Positions 13,290 through 26,200 of a stretch of 64,000 nucleotides of DNA are shown in pieces. Every line of letters begins with the position of its first letter. Position 1 is the first letter of the stretch. Where the stretch lies: NCBI GenBank assembly GCA_015680685.1, contig MNCI01005779.1:596636-660635 (forward strand), written 5' to 3'. Origin of the DNA: Gnetum montanum (Eukaryota > Streptophyta > Gnetopsida > Gnetales > Gnetaceae). Below the pieces are notes generated by a model. That model did not search any database. It was not told the DNA's origin and worked only from the letters and a program-made list of their open reading frames with translations. A program made the position numbers and the translations under genes.

Positions 13290-13680
13290 TGATGTTCTCA
13301 TTTCAGGGTATGTGTTGGATATCAACATCTTTAAATTGTTGCAACAATTGTTTCCCTAGGTCATAGTAATTTTGTAAATGTTTGGCTTTACATGCATAAA
13401 CCTTAGTCACTTGATTAACCATAATTTGTGAATCACCTTTGATAATTAAGCATTTAATTCCTAGATCATGAGCTACCATAATTCCTTTGATCAAACCCTC
13501 ATACTCCACTATGTTGTTGGTACATGAAAACTCAAAACAATAGGTGAAGGATCAAACTCCACTAGATGGAAAAGTTATAATGGAAGTAGCATTGGCCCCA
13601 TGGGCATTTGAAGCTCCATCAAAGTTCATGACCACCATGTAATCCTCAAGAAATTGTCTAATGACATTAATTTACTCATC
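13290..13680 (-). pseudogene. Element A archaeal-type RNase H
   Basis: The frame at 13303-13509 reads EYEGLIKGIMVAHDLGIK, then IKGDSQIMVNQV, VYACKAKHL and VDIQHIP. The reverse complement just beyond it (13510-13640) supplies the upstream MNFDGASN and CTNNIVEYE motifs. These are the D-E-D catalytic positions of the extra RNase H typical of Tat-lineage Ty3-gypsy elements. Only a few stops break this domain, making it one of the better preserved segments of the window. Confidence 0.82.
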
Positions 13681-13689
13681 AGGGAACTC

Positions 13690-15340
13690 AATATCTATAA
13701 CTTCTTGGTCATCAATAGGTAATACCATGAGTTGTACAGCTATAGTTTTACCTTTCATTAAAGATTGAGGATATAATGAAGGTTAAACTCCATTGTTATG
13801 GCTTTCCATCAAGCTATATAGCTACCTTCGTATAGGTTATTCATTATGGCTTTAAGCATGCTATCTTTGAAAATGATATTGATTTTTCTCCTTAAGAGGT
13901 AGTATCTCCACTTCTTGAATAAGAAAACTAGTGCTAGATAATACTTCTTCACTTTAGTGTATCAGGTCTCATGTGCAACTAGTGCATGTCTAAGGTAGTA
14001 TATTGGCATCTCTACTTCATCATCATGTTTTTAACAAAGTAGAGAGGCAATGGACATGTTGAAGATGGTAAGGTAGATGTAAAACATTTTATCCTCTTAT
14101 GAAGGATAGATTATTAGTAGTTATACCAACTCTTTCTTAATGTTTTCAAAGGCCTCTTGGCATTGAGCCATTCACTCATGGTGAATCCCTTTCTTAAGCA
14201 ACTGTTGCATGGGCTGTAAATTATTTGTAAGTCTAGTGATAAAACTATGAATAAACTATAATGTATCTTGTAATCTCTAAAGTTCCTTAAGGTGGGTAGC
14301 CACTACCAATTTGGATATGGCCTTAACCTTATCAAGATCGATATGTATCCCCACTTCAAATACTACAAAGCCAAGCATCTTACTAGTCTTGACACTGAAG
14401 ACACTCTTCTTAGTATTAAGCCTAAGCTTGTACTTATGGCATCATTTGAGCACACGATCTAAGTCATTAGTATGATCATTGACCACTTTGGACTTAATGG
14501 CTATGTCATCCAGGTAATTGTTGAGAAAACCTAGCATGTAATAGTTGAAGATATAGGTCATGGCTCATTGATAGGTTACTCTTATGTTCTTAAGGTCACA
14601 AGACATAATAGTATAGCAAAAAGTACCCTAAGGGGTTATGAAGGTTGCGTTATGTTGGGGCTTTAGATTGATCCTACTAATTTGATTGTATCCCAAGAAT
14701 CCATCCATAAGGAAAATAAGGCATTTCTAGTCATAGTATTGATAAGTTGATTAATACTAGGTAGAGGGAAGCCATCCTTAATAGTCACTCTATTTAGGTA
14801 TCAAAAATTGATGCAAATATAGATACTTCCATTTTTCTTAGGAACTACCACTATTTTGGACACCCATTCTATGTAGTCAATAGCTCAGATGAAACTTTCT
14901 TGGTAGAATTTTGAGAGTTCATCATGAACTAATAAGGCCAACTTAAGTCTAATCTTGTGTACTTACTACTTAACAAGTCTAAAGCAAGGGTCTAGTATAA
15001 TGTTGTGTTATACTATTCATGGGTTTAGGCTTGACATATCTTCATACTAATAAGCAAAAGCCTTAATATTGGCTTGTAAGACCTTGGTGATGTCTTGAGC
15101 TTGTTGAGGTTCTAAAGAAGAACTTATTTTTAGCATTTTCTCCTTACCACTATGTGTTGTGATAGGAACCTCAACTAGAGGATCTTTGGTTATGTCTCTT
15201 GCCTCTAACTCAAGTATTTTGACTGGGTCTTTAGGCCATTCTAGAAGTTTCTCTAATGAGGCTATGTGATTAACAATACCCTTAGGCTTAAGATCCAGGC
15301 AATCAAGATTGATATCATTCAACATCACCATAAGGTTAAC
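13690..15340 (-). pseudogene. Element A reverse transcriptase with first RNase H
   Basis: Reverse transcriptase copies the element RNA. The minus strand gives, from high to low coordinate: a pre-RT segment (15047-15331, with HSGKEKML, SSLEPQQAQD and LQANIKAFAY, the usual lead-in to the polymerase), then the fingers/palm with NNYLDDIAIKSK at about 14500 (the catalytic Y-x-DD, here YLDD), and the thumb/connection with VFSVKTSKMLGF near 14380. The first RNase H follows near 13900-14050 (LALVFLFKKWRYYLL). Several stops interrupt the frame. It aligns with 34430-35770 of element B. There is no protease directly upstream, which is unusual. Confidence 0.82.
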
Positions 15341-15344
15341 TTAG

Positions 15345-16050
15345 GCTCAAAGGTAGGTTGATATGATCCCAAGCACTCATACTTCAATACTACATTTCAA
15401 CCATAAGCACATTAAGTGGAACCTAGGTAAAGATAAATAAATAATGCTAAAAGGCTATGAAATTATGTGAAAATATGCTACTATAATGCCAAAAAAAATG
15501 CAAATGAGGTCATACAAGGCTATAAATGAAAAGGTAAAGATAAGTAAATGCAATGTAATAAAGGCTAAAGCAAGGTCAAAATAATGTAATAATAGGTCAC
15601 AAGCTTGCCAGTGTTAGGCCTTAGTAGGCCATGATGCTAGTTTAAGGCCTTAGTAGTCTATGGTCACATGGTGCCAAATAGTGGTTAGGAAAGGTCAAAC
15701 CCCACTATTTGATATCAATAAAAAGGCTAGACATTGGTAAATAAGCATACAATGAGGTGAATAAAGAAAATATAAGGCTATGTAAAGGTGATACTAGGTC
15801 AAGAAGATCAACAATTCCACACAAGGCTAAAAACAAGTAGAAGCATCATGTAACAAGGCCAAATTAAGCAAAATAGTCTACATATGATGAAACTTTGCTA
15901 ACATAGGTTAAAAAGGATTAGGTTTTACCAGTTTTAGATCTTAACATGTCATGGATTAGGGCTATAAGGCTGTTGGGTAAGTTTGGACATCAATTAGGGC
16001 TATTTGGACTAAAACAACTAGGGTTTTAAAGCTTCCACACTAGATCCCAC
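15345..16050 (-). other. Element A spacer next to RT with a repeated ttaggcc motif
   Basis: This is non-coding and colinear with 35765-36450 of B. It contains two adjacent copies of a motif like 'gctagttttaggccttag' at 15607 and 15636, and a weaker one at 15925. The same motif recurs at 36057-36110 and 36395 in B and, in the same orientation, at 25008-25150 on the far side of the extra block of element A. Confidence 0.5.
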
Positions 16051-19000
16051 TTGTTTCCATGTTAGCCAACATAGAAGGGGTGATCCTTGGAATGGATAGG
16101 ACATTCAAACAATTTTCCATGATTGTTTTGATCATCTTTTAACTTTTGATGACTTGCATGTTTGTGTAGTTGGTTGGGGAAGGGAATGGGCTAGTTTTGG
16201 CATTAGTTTCAACCCCTTGAATCCCCCTTTGGAGCTTGAAAATATCTTCCACAATAGATCCACACTTGGTAGGGTAGTTCTAGTGTGTAAACCAAGGAAA
16301 ATGGATTTTAGGACATCCAGAGAACTAAAACTAGGGATGCAAGGCCTTCCTAAGGTAGCACAAGGCTAGATATGTCAAGATTGAGTATTTTGAAGGCTAT
16401 TAAAAGTTAAAAAGTAGGTTTTGGGGCTTAACCCCTTTGTTTTCATGCTAGCCATCATGGATGGAAGGTTGCTTAGTGTGGAGGATCAAATTTCAATCCA
16501 AAACAAGGTCAAAAAATGTTAAATTAGTATATGTAACCTAGATCTAAGAGTTGTGCATCCCCTAGCTTCATTTTGTGGCCATTTGAGTTGGTTTTGAGTG
16601 GAAAAATAAGTTAAAATTACTTCCCTTTTTCCATGTTGGGCATGGTAGCCCTAGCATGAAAGAATGGGGATGCACTTGTTCGATGATTTTAGGATGGTTT
16701 AGAAGCACATCAACTAGGTTTCTAGGCTCCAAGAATTGTATATCATGATTTTCCAAGTTTTTGGCTTATTTTGATCATGTTTAGAGGCTATATGAGGGCA
16801 TCTAAGGTTCTACCCTGTGTTTCCAAACTAGGGACATTGCTCCAACATGGAAGATGGGAGTGGATGATTTTTGAAGGCTAACATGAAGTCGAATAAATGC
16901 ATACTTAAGGCTATGAGGTGCTAGGCTTCTCTAGTGTAGAGTTTTGATCTTCGAGAGTATTAGTCTATCACCAAGAGTGGAAGGGTATCTCTTTCAAGCT
17001 ATTTCTATCTTACACAGTACGGAAGAGGCCTTTCCTAGCATGGATGAATCAAGAATCCTAGATCTACACCAGTTTGGATCATACTTAACTATGCATGTTA
17101 GTTCCCAAAGCTGTTAAAGTCAATGAATAGCATTTAAGGTCAAAGTTTGGTAGTTTTGGATATTCCTATGCAATTATTTTGGCTTACCCCTCTTTTCACA
17201 GTAGGGGTGGGGTGCCTAGTATGGATCTAGCTAGGAAGATCAAGGGAAATAGTGTTTTAGCTATTTGGGGTTAGTTTCACATGGCTTAAGAGCTTTGGAA
17301 GATGCAAACATGGTTCTAGTGTGCACACAAGGCTATCTAGTATTAATTCAAGGTGTTTAAGGGTTATTTTTGAGTCACCCAAATTTTCCATGCTAGATCC
17401 AAATTGGATAGAATGGAAGAGGTGGTCTTTAGTGTGGATAATCCAAGGAAGCTTGTTTTTTAACATTGTTTTATCACTTTTAACCATGCATGTGAGTCTC
17501 CAAGGTTGCTGGTGTTGATTGTTGATGTCTAGGATCAAACTTTGGTCATTCCAAGGGTTGTTAGATGGTTTTTGAACATCACCCCCTTCATCCATGCTAG
17601 GCCTAGGATTCTTAGCATGTATGGGATCCTCCCTAGCATGGAGAACCATAGGATAACAAGGCTGAACTTTCTTAGTTGACTTCTAGAAGTTTGTTGGCTT
17701 TTGGAAGGGTTGGATTACTTTTGGAATCTAGTTTCTATGTAAAGTTAAATAGTTTTGGATTCACTCCTCCCCCCCCCCCCCCCCCCCCCCCCCAATCCAT
17801 GCTGGGGCTAGGATGCTCAGCATGGATGAGGTCCTCCCCAACATGGAAGATCCTTAGGAGGTTAAGTTTTATTGATTTTTAGCATTATAGTATTTTTGAA
17901 AGGGCTATCAAGGTGCTAGTACAAGTACAAGGAAATTTGACATTATTTTCATGAATTTGGAACTTTCCATTGACCTTCCTAACTACATCCACACTGTTTT
18001 CATATTGGGCAGCATGGAAGAGATTTCCCTTAGCATGGATGAATCAACACTATCAGATCTAGGCTAGTTTGTTGGCCAATTGACCATGCATGTTAGCCTT
18101 TGAGGTTACCAGTGTTGGTGGTTGACACGTAGTATTGAAATCAAGTAGTTTAGAGGTTACTAGGTCTCTCATGCAACCAACCACCCTTCCTCCATACTAG
18201 GTATAGTGTCCTTAGCATGGATGAGAGGATGATGGTATTTTTGTACAATTTTGACAAATTTTGAGGCATCCGAATGCCTTGGATAGTTTTGACAAGGTCG
18301 AGAGGTTACTAGAGTAGGTCATTAGGTCATTTTTGGTTATAAATTTGATTTTCTTGCATACCCCATTGGCTTCCATGCTAGCTCCATGTAGGGAAGCATG
18401 GAGGGAGGGTTCATTAATGTGTAATAGTTTGTAGATGAAAAACTTAATTTGCTCTAGGGCTGAACTAGCCTACTGAAGGCTATGAGGGAGTGTTAAGAGT
18501 AAAACATGGCTACTAGGTAGTTAATTTATGTAGTTTTGGTCATCCACCCATCATCCACATTGGGGTCACCATGCTCAATGTGGATGAGGCCTTCCCTAGT
18601 GTGGAACCATGAAATCCAAAGGTTTCAAAATGCTTTTGAATGGATTTGGTAAGGTTTTGGGGTTGTCAGCGATGACTGGAGGAATTCTAGGTCATGTCGG
18701 CATACTCTATGGGTCAATTCTAGTTTGAATAGGAAATGGAAGATAAGTATGGATGTCACCTCTCTTAGACCATGCTAGGAAATGCTACCTCAATGTGGAA
18801 ATCCAAGATATGTCTAGGTCTAACAACGTCTCGCTTCCTTTGAGAGCCCAAGGTAGAATGAGGTAAGTTATAGCTATTAAAGATGACACGAAATTTATAT
18901 TTTTAGGTTTTTAGGATGTAGGAAGCATGTATCCACATTGGGCATGGTATCCCTAGTGTGGATGCGTGCGCATTAACATCTGATCATGATTCTCAGTTTC

Positions 19001-19150
19001 CAAGGGATCAACACCCCAGTGTTAATAAAGTTTATAGGCTTAATATAGCTTGTATGGGAGACATATGATGGGGTCCATTACCAAAAATTTAAAATTTTGA
19101 AATTAAACTTATCTCCTAGCATTCCAACCATGGAAAAGACTTTCCCCTTC
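16050..19150. repeat. tandem array, period about 190-200 bp, about 16 units (element A)
   Basis: A core of the type 'catgctag...ttagcatggatgag' recurs near 16060, 16447, 16632, 16830, 17000, 17200, 17389, 17592, 17797, 18000, 18193, 18375, 18553, 18770, 18935 and 19125. The spacing is about 170-215 bp except for one double interval. Between cores lie 'ggttttagtgattt'-like spacers without coding features. Units are diverged from each other. Element B has an array of about the same period at the same position (36520-39050), but with a different core. Open frames inside the array (16154, 17257, 17321, 17676) are chance frames. Confidence 0.65.
17769..17793 (+). repeat. C25 homopolymer
   Basis: An uninterrupted run of 25 C sits at the start of one array unit, directly before its 'aatccatgctgg' core. 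The true length is likely uncertain because such runs slip in replication and sequencing. The minus strand is G25 and could form quadruplex structures. Confidence 0.9.
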
Positions 19151-21060
19151 TTGCACTTTAGTGCACTTGGAGTTCTAGTGAACTGTATTGGCAACAAGGT
19201 TTTAGAGGTGGGTGTTTAGGTTTAAATCTAGTTTTTATGGTTGATTATTACATGTTTTGATCATAATTTTCATTCTTGGCAAACAACACATTGATGGAGA
19301 GCTTCAAAAGACATTTTTGTAGCAAACAACATCCATTCTTGGCTTGGAATCATCACATCTTCCCTTTAGCTAGTGTAGAACCTTCATCCCATTTAGATTT
19401 TAGAGTTTTTCAATGTTGGTGTGATCATGGTGAAGTAGAATGGAGGAAAAAGAAAGAACCCACAGATTTAGAAGGTAGATGAGTCTACCAGAAACCTTGC
19501 CAAGCTTCCTAGGCCAATCTCCATCTAATAATTCCCTATGCCTACCACAAATTAGGTTGTTCTTAGTTTTTTTCCTTTAATTTCTAGCCATTTTTCTTAT
19601 TTGCCTAGTTAGGGTAAGGTCATTTTTGTTAGATCTATGATGAGGGAGGGGATACAATGAAATTTTGATGACATCCCACCTCATTTTTTGCCTATTTCTA
19701 CATAGATTTAAGGTTTTTTCTTACTATTCTAGAGTTGGTAGATTTGATTTTCAAAATTATATTTTTTGTTTTGGTGCTTTTCCAAAAATTCGTGGATAGA
19801 TCCATTTTTTCTATATCTAGGCTTTAAGACTTGTCCAAATGAAATTTTGACAACATTTCATTCCTTATTTTAATGGATTCAATGTGGGTTTAAGGTTTCA
19901 TAACTAGTTTGGCTATAATTTATGGTGAAATAAAATTAGATTTTATTGAATTTTATGTGTTTTTATGCAAAAAGAAAGCATAGTTATGAATTTTTTATTA
20001 ACAAAATGGATGCATATTTTTAAAATCTAAGGTTATGGGTTTATATATCTATGTTTCTATTTTCCATTGGTTATGGTATCACTCAATTTGGGCTTGAAAT
20101 GATGATGTTATGGCTATTTTAGTAAGGTTGTACAATTAGGCTTTTATGCCATTTTTTAGTATTTTATGTAAATACATTAATTTTTTCTAAATAATGAACA
20201 TGGGTTTTACCTATTTTTAGGTCATGGTTGTATAGGTTATGGCTTAAGATTTCTAGCAAAGGTATAATTACTCTATTTGGACTTAGAATGTATTTTTTAA
20301 AAAAATTTCATTAAAATCATAGTAAAAGGGACTTTTGGATGATGGCTAGGTTACTGTTTGGTTTTACATGTTCTTTGTTAAAATATTTTACCTATTTTTC
20401 TATGTTGGCTATCACTAGAAAGCTTATGATTTTAGAATTCATTTTGTGGTGGAATTAGGAATTAGAACTAAGTTTAATTTTTAATGAATTTTTTTCTACA
20501 GTCACATAATTTAGGGCCTTTTCATTAATGCTTAGGCCACTATTTGGTTTACTTCATTTTCATTTACATCCTCTAAGAATTTTTAGAGTTTCTAGTCATG
20601 CTTGTGTAGCTCATGATTTTAGGATAGCAGAATCATTGATTTTAGAGATATGGTTAATTTTTAACAAATTTTTCCATATGGTCACATGCATAGAGGTTTT
20701 TCTTAGTTGTAACAATGTACTACTTAGGGACAGGTAGGATAGACATGCTTAAGGATTTTTATTGTCAACAAGCCATGCTCCTAGTGATGCCTAAAGATAG
20801 TAAATACACTATAAAGTTGATTTTATAAAAAATAAAAATATTTTTGGATTTTTATTAAGTTATTTATTTTTATGGCCATTTTCTTAGTTTTAAGGCTATT
20901 TTTTAATCAAGACATTATTTTTTGGCTATAATGCATAATGGTTACAAGGGTTATAATGATGTTATTGTTGAATTATTGAATACACTTGAATAAATACCAT
21001 AGATATTTTTATAGTGGAAATTTCACCCCTAATTAGGATGTTTTACAAACCTGTTAAGAA
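19150..21060. other. Element A extra block, spacer between array and opposite-strand gene
   Basis: This is AT-rich sequence with many T-runs and no recognisable coding. It corresponds by position, and in patches by sequence, to 39100-40740 of element B ('tttattatattcttt...atgatttgaagattcc'-like tracts). It may hold the promoter of the plus-strand gene that starts near 21090, but I cannot point to a convincing TATA box. Confidence 0.35.
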
Positions 21061-21089
21061 ATTCTAATCAGCTGTGACATTTTTGTTTC

Positions 21090-24000
21090 TCATATAGGGC
21101 CTTATTGAAGTCGATACTCATCGTAGCTAAGTTAGTGGGCATTTTGTGCTTCATCAGCCACTCTAGGGAAAACATCCCTTTGTCTAATATGACCTTAGAA
21201 AGGGGCTCTCTATGGTTCTAGCTAAGAGCAAGGGAATTCCTTGCCTACATTTTGTAGAATTTCAGTGTGATGTTGTGATCACACTTATTTGCAACTGTGG
21301 CCAGGGTCATAGTGGAGACCTTGATGCCTTGGCCATCTAGTTTGATCACTAGGTTCATCATTGATGATCCATTACCTCAAGTAGCAAGGGAAGAAGTAGA
21401 CCTTATCAGCACATACTACCTTTTGAATATTTGGAATATGCCAAAGTATCATTAATATAATGTCGACAATACTCTAATTGTGGTGTAGAGAGTTCACACA
21501 TTATTCTAGAACCTACTTGGGACCATATAACATATATAGGGTTAAGGCATATTGTTATAAAATTTTTATGTCTTTATCTTTGTTGGTTAAGCTACCCTTT
21601 TCTCACTTGTCAATTTTATGAGCTTCTAGAAGCATAGGATCAATGATCAAGGTTTGATCACCCATGGTAAAACCTTGGTAATGGATTAAAAGGCCTTAGA
21701 TGTATTTGCCAAAGGTTTCTATATTAGAGCTATTTTGTATGGTTAGTGGAAAGGTGAATTCAATAAACACACCAAAGAATTTAACCCCATCTACAAGCAG
21801 TTCCTAGCCAACAATACGATACAAAACTAGTGGGTGGATCCCAAGCATCAAACCTTTGTAGTTGGAACCTCTACATAAGCCACATCGATAAACAAGAAGA
21901 AGGGTAAACACAAGGGCTATAATGCCTAATTCTTTATATTTACTAAGGTATTAAGTTTTCTATTATTTTATTCTAGTTGTTAGCCATGCCTATGTTGATG
22001 CTAAGTGTTTGTTATTATCTCGTAGGACCTTCCATGTTTGTCGATGTTACCTTATTAGTCTTAGGATGTTATGAGGATACCCTCATCATAAACTTTGGTG
22101 AGGTGATACTAACATATGAGTGGTTGAGGGGACAAAAACCTAGATATATCCAAGCAAACATGAAGTGTGCAAGTTTGTTTGATGTATTCATAACACCTAT
22201 CCCTTTCATTCCTACTATAGAGATGTTGAAAGTCATTGACTTCTTCAATGTAGAAGCTGATTATTTTAGCATCATAGTTCATGGTATGTTGATTACCATA
22301 CCCATTGATGAGGGCACATTTTGTAACCTTTTTGATGTCCATATTGAGAGGACAAAGGTTACCACTAGAATAGGAAAGGAAGTGGGCCATCGTAAGGAAG
22401 TTTTGGAGTGGTTTGATGCTAATAAGGGCCACTCCAAAAATTCCATGGATAGTTTTATGAACCCTAAGGTAAAGACATCATATCATTTTCTTAGGTCTCA
22501 CGTGTTTCCTAAACTATTATTGTAAAAGGTAACTAGTATCACTATGGGTGGACCTTTAAGAAGGTCATGACAAAGGGTACTAGATTCAATTGGATGACTT
22601 CTTTAGCTATTAGAGGAGATTCTCAAACATCACAATGATACATCTACCATAATCCACATGCATTTTTCATTCTTTTTAGGTTACTTGAAGAGGTTCATGT
22701 AGTTTCTAGTGGTGTGAAGGAATGTATGATGGGTTGCGAAAGACCCTTCTAGACCATTGATAAAACAAATTTATCCAACCATGTGGGTCCAAAACCCACT
22801 AGATGAGATTGATGATTCATTGTTTGTTACCACCAAGGATCTTTGTGTTAGGTGGAGTGAAAACTTTGATATCATGGGGGAGGATCCCGTCAAGATTCTA
22901 GGGAGCATCCTAGAGGTGTGATGCTTATGTATAGAGGCTAAAGGTGTAGCTAAGACCAACCTCAAAAGACTCATACAAGAAGCATCATCAACATTGGAGC
23001 CACCAACCTAGAAGAAACTTAAGTTTAAGCTTAAGATATCACATCAAGTAGTCAAAAGTAATTTTATCTATGTTTTCGTTATTATATGTTTTAAGACTTA
23101 TGGATATGTTATGGTTTCAAATTCTAGTTAGTTTTTATATGCTATGGTTATAGATAAGCATCGAGACATGGCAATCCAAGCTAACATGGAGGAACAAGCA
23201 TAAAAATGTGTGTCCACTGTAGTGGAGAAATAACCAAGGCATGTGAAAGATATGATCTTACAATATCATGAGGCTGAAGGATTAGCCAACATAGATATAG
23301 ATGATCTAGATGCCTTGTCCAATGAGGTGGTGCCAAGTACATCCCCCATCATCATCACCAAGGAGAAAGAGAAGAAGTTTGGTTTTCATTCTAATTGTAC
23401 AATGATTGTTATGCTTATAATAGTTCTTGAGCCACCAATGAAGGGTTGTATCCTTGTGCTTCACATGAAGTGATGGGTAGAGGTCCCAGAAAAGATGGAG
23501 TTTATGCATAGGATGGCTAAGGACATCATCGATCGGCTGTAAGAAGTTGCAACCGAGATAGGTAAGAACTTTATTTTTTATGCCTTAGTTATTTTTTGTC
23601 ATGTAATAGGTTATTTTTATGTTATGAATATTTTAGGTTTTAAACTATGTTTATGGATATATTTTAGGGTTGTGCGTTACTTGTAGTGCCATCCATGGAG
23701 TTGAGACATGGAGATTAACTCCTTATTGAAGCTTCCCTTTGATGTATAGAGTGTACCACTAAAGTTGTATGAAACTACTACTAATCTAACAATGTCATGT
23801 CCACGAAAATCATGGGATAATGGAGAGGTCCAATGAATCCCTATGGTTGTAAGTTGTGACCTTGAGGCATAAGACTAAATGACAAGAAGAGGTGATTAGA
23901 GATCTCTAGTATTGCTAGTCCTTTGTGGAAGCCCATATGGCTAACCTAAAGATCTTGGAAACCAAAGAGATCACATAGATCCACTACTAGCATACCATCT

Positions 24001-24705
24001 AGGACAAGGTAGTGCTCTCATGGGAGATGGTAGAGTAGTGAATGTAGATGGACCTAATCTCTCAAAAATTTGAGAATTGAAAAGATCATTACACATGGGT
24101 CCAAGAGAGGGGTAGAACACAAAAAGACCATAAATGATACAATAAGGCTGATCAAGATGCCTAACTAAAGTGTCTCAAAGACAAGTTAGTTGAAAGGCAC
24201 AAGAGAAAGCTATTCATTCAAGGGATTTAGGCAAAGAATTCCTACAAGCTCTTTGAAAGCATTATCATGGTGGAGAAATCCCCTATTTCTCAAATTACCA
24301 CTATTATAGATGAGAATTTTGTGGATACTATTATGTAGGAATGATCTACTTGGACCACAATAGATAGGACTAGTATCCTCACAAGCATTGATTTTAGGGA
24401 TATTGACTAGGCTAACATGATAGAGGATTAGCTTCTCTATTGATTAGAGAATGATATTTAGCATCTACCCACAAATGTTATGGAGCTGAATTCCCCACAA
24501 GCTTGATGTATTTCATGTTTTAGTTTTATTTTAAGTTATGGATTTGTTTAAGTTATAGTTTTGATTGTTGGTTACTAATTGGCTATTGTGTTGTTGTATT
24601 TTAGGCATTAGGAGACATCAGCAATACAACTAGTGAGGGTGGGGATGGCCCACTGCTTCCTCCTCTAGATGCCCATAAGCATCCTCCATCTTCCTATTTC
24701 AGGTT
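21090..24705 (+). pseudogene. opposite-strand gene inside element A, apparently multi-exon; unknown protein
   Basis: I do not recognise a function. The segment runs against the element. Exon-like islands matching element B lie at about 21096-21545, 21640-21940, 22025-22525, 22690-23045, 23155-23565, 23690-24505 and 24605-24700. They are separated by T-rich stretches ending in acceptor-like tags (tctcgtag|g at 22024, attttag|gc at 24604). The best frame, 21977-22525 (182 codons), contains FDVFITPIPFIPTIEMLKV, IIVHGMLITIPIDEGTFCNL, then GKEVGHRKEVLEWFD. It aligns with the B frame at 41780-42193. The pattern of a short conserved segment followed by 'VHG-hydrophobic-I' faintly recalls gag-like 'plant transposon protein' domains, but this is only a guess. 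Stops occur in several islands. Confidence 0.5.
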
Positions 24706-25440
24706 GTTTTTTATATGTTTTTGTTTTTATGTTGATGGCTATTTTCAACCAAGACTATGTTATGGGTTATTATTTTTTGACATTTTTTCCACAGTGTGTC
24801 CATGGCTATGTATGTTATAAATACTTTTAATTTAGAGTGTTATGTTTTGCTTTTAGTTTTTTTTCTATATATGATTCTAGTGTTATTGATTCATGGTGTT
24901 ATAATCTTTGTAAATAGCTATGGTGGCGTTCTTAGCTATAAGGTTAAATAGCTAAATGATGTGATCGTAGGCTAAAACATAAATCAAGTAAAAGAAATGC
25001 TTGCTAGTTTTAGGCCATAGGAGGCATAGGTTGTTTAAGTATTTTTGCTAATTTAATACCATGATAGGCCATGCTATGTTGCTAGTTTTAAGCCATGGTG
25101 AGCCCACGATGTATTTGTTTTGCCAATTTTAGACCATGATGGGTTGTGTGATGTTGAAGAGAAAACTCATATTTTTTGGTGATTTTTTTTAAAGTTTTTA
25201 TGGTTTTTTCTAGCTTATATCATATCAAAGAATGAAAATAAAGAAATAAAAAGTCCATAATAATAAAAAATGCAAATAAAAGTAAGTTTCTAGTCTATAT
25301 ATGCATCAAAAATAGAATGCAATGTAGAAAAAGACATATTTGGTCAACAAAGAGAATTTCAGCTGAATGGTTATGGTACATATAGTTACATGGCTACAAG
25401 GGTACAACATGGAAGGGCCATGGACATACCTTACTTTCAT
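24705..25440. other. Element A boundary between extra block and protease, with repeated motif
   Basis: This is non-coding. At 25008, 25048, 25080 and 25123 it carries four diverged copies of the 'gctagttttaggccat' motif, spaced about 35-43 bases. The same motif, in the same orientation, lies at 15607-15660, just past the RT side of the extra block. Confidence 0.5.
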
Positions 25441-25449
25441 AGATTTTTC

Positions 25450-26200
25450 CTAATATTAGAAAGGTTAGGGAATGTATAAGGCCTATTCTACATGAGCTTG
25501 TATTTCCCATCCCCTTCATTGATAATGTTGAAGGGAAGCTTTTTGCACAGTGTGTCCCATTGCTCATCATTGTCACTCTTTGCTTTCTTTTCTCTATTAG
25601 GTTGTTGGACTTTCTATTTGGGATCATCTTCCTAAAGTTTCACTTCAAACCTCTATTCTATGTCCATTTTGTTAATAGTATAGGAACCACATCATCACCA
25701 TGAATGATGATTTGACCTCCCTTGTAAGGAAGGTGGACTTCTTAATGGATAGGTCAAGACATGGTCCATAATTAAGCCAACCAAGATCTTCCTAAGATAA
25801 GCTTAAATCCTAACATCTCCTCCTCCAATAATAAATTGATGATTGTGCATAATTTCTATCCTACCATAAAGTCTAAGGTGATAGATACCTTGATAGAAAC
25901 CCTTTATCCATTGAAAGAATTGAGAGTTGTAGTTGTTGTAGGTTGTATCTATTTTGGTAAGCCTAAGCATTCAATGATACTACATGACATACTGTTAGTT
26001 GTGGCACTATCATCCATGTGTAGCCAATGTACCTTAAACTATCCTATGTGTATGGTTATAAAAAGAGAAGCCCTAGTCTGTTCACCATTTTTGGGATTGA
26101 CCTTAACCTCACTACTACTAAACATTAGTGATGTTGACTTATTTTCCCTTATTGAAGAAGGAAACATTACAACATAGATGGATTCCTTGTTAGTAATTAT
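25450..26200 (-). pseudogene. Element A aspartic protease region
   Basis: Retroviral-type protease cleaves the polyprotein. The reverse complement of 25850-26030 reads DDSATTNSMSCSIIECLGLP, the position of the catalytic D-[ST]-G-x2-N motif, with the usual Gly lost. Further on (RC of 25690-25800) comes EDLGWLNYGPCLDLS, corresponding to the family's 'ILGRPWL' strand, followed by a FLTREV segment. Stops are frequent. In ordinary Ty3-gypsy elements RT begins within a few hundred bases of this domain. Here it is about 10 kb away. Confidence 0.6.

Noticed and set aside
16154-17882. Open frames of 62-130 codons within the A array
   Set aside because: They are not conserved between repeat units or with element B, so they are chance frames in tandem repeats.
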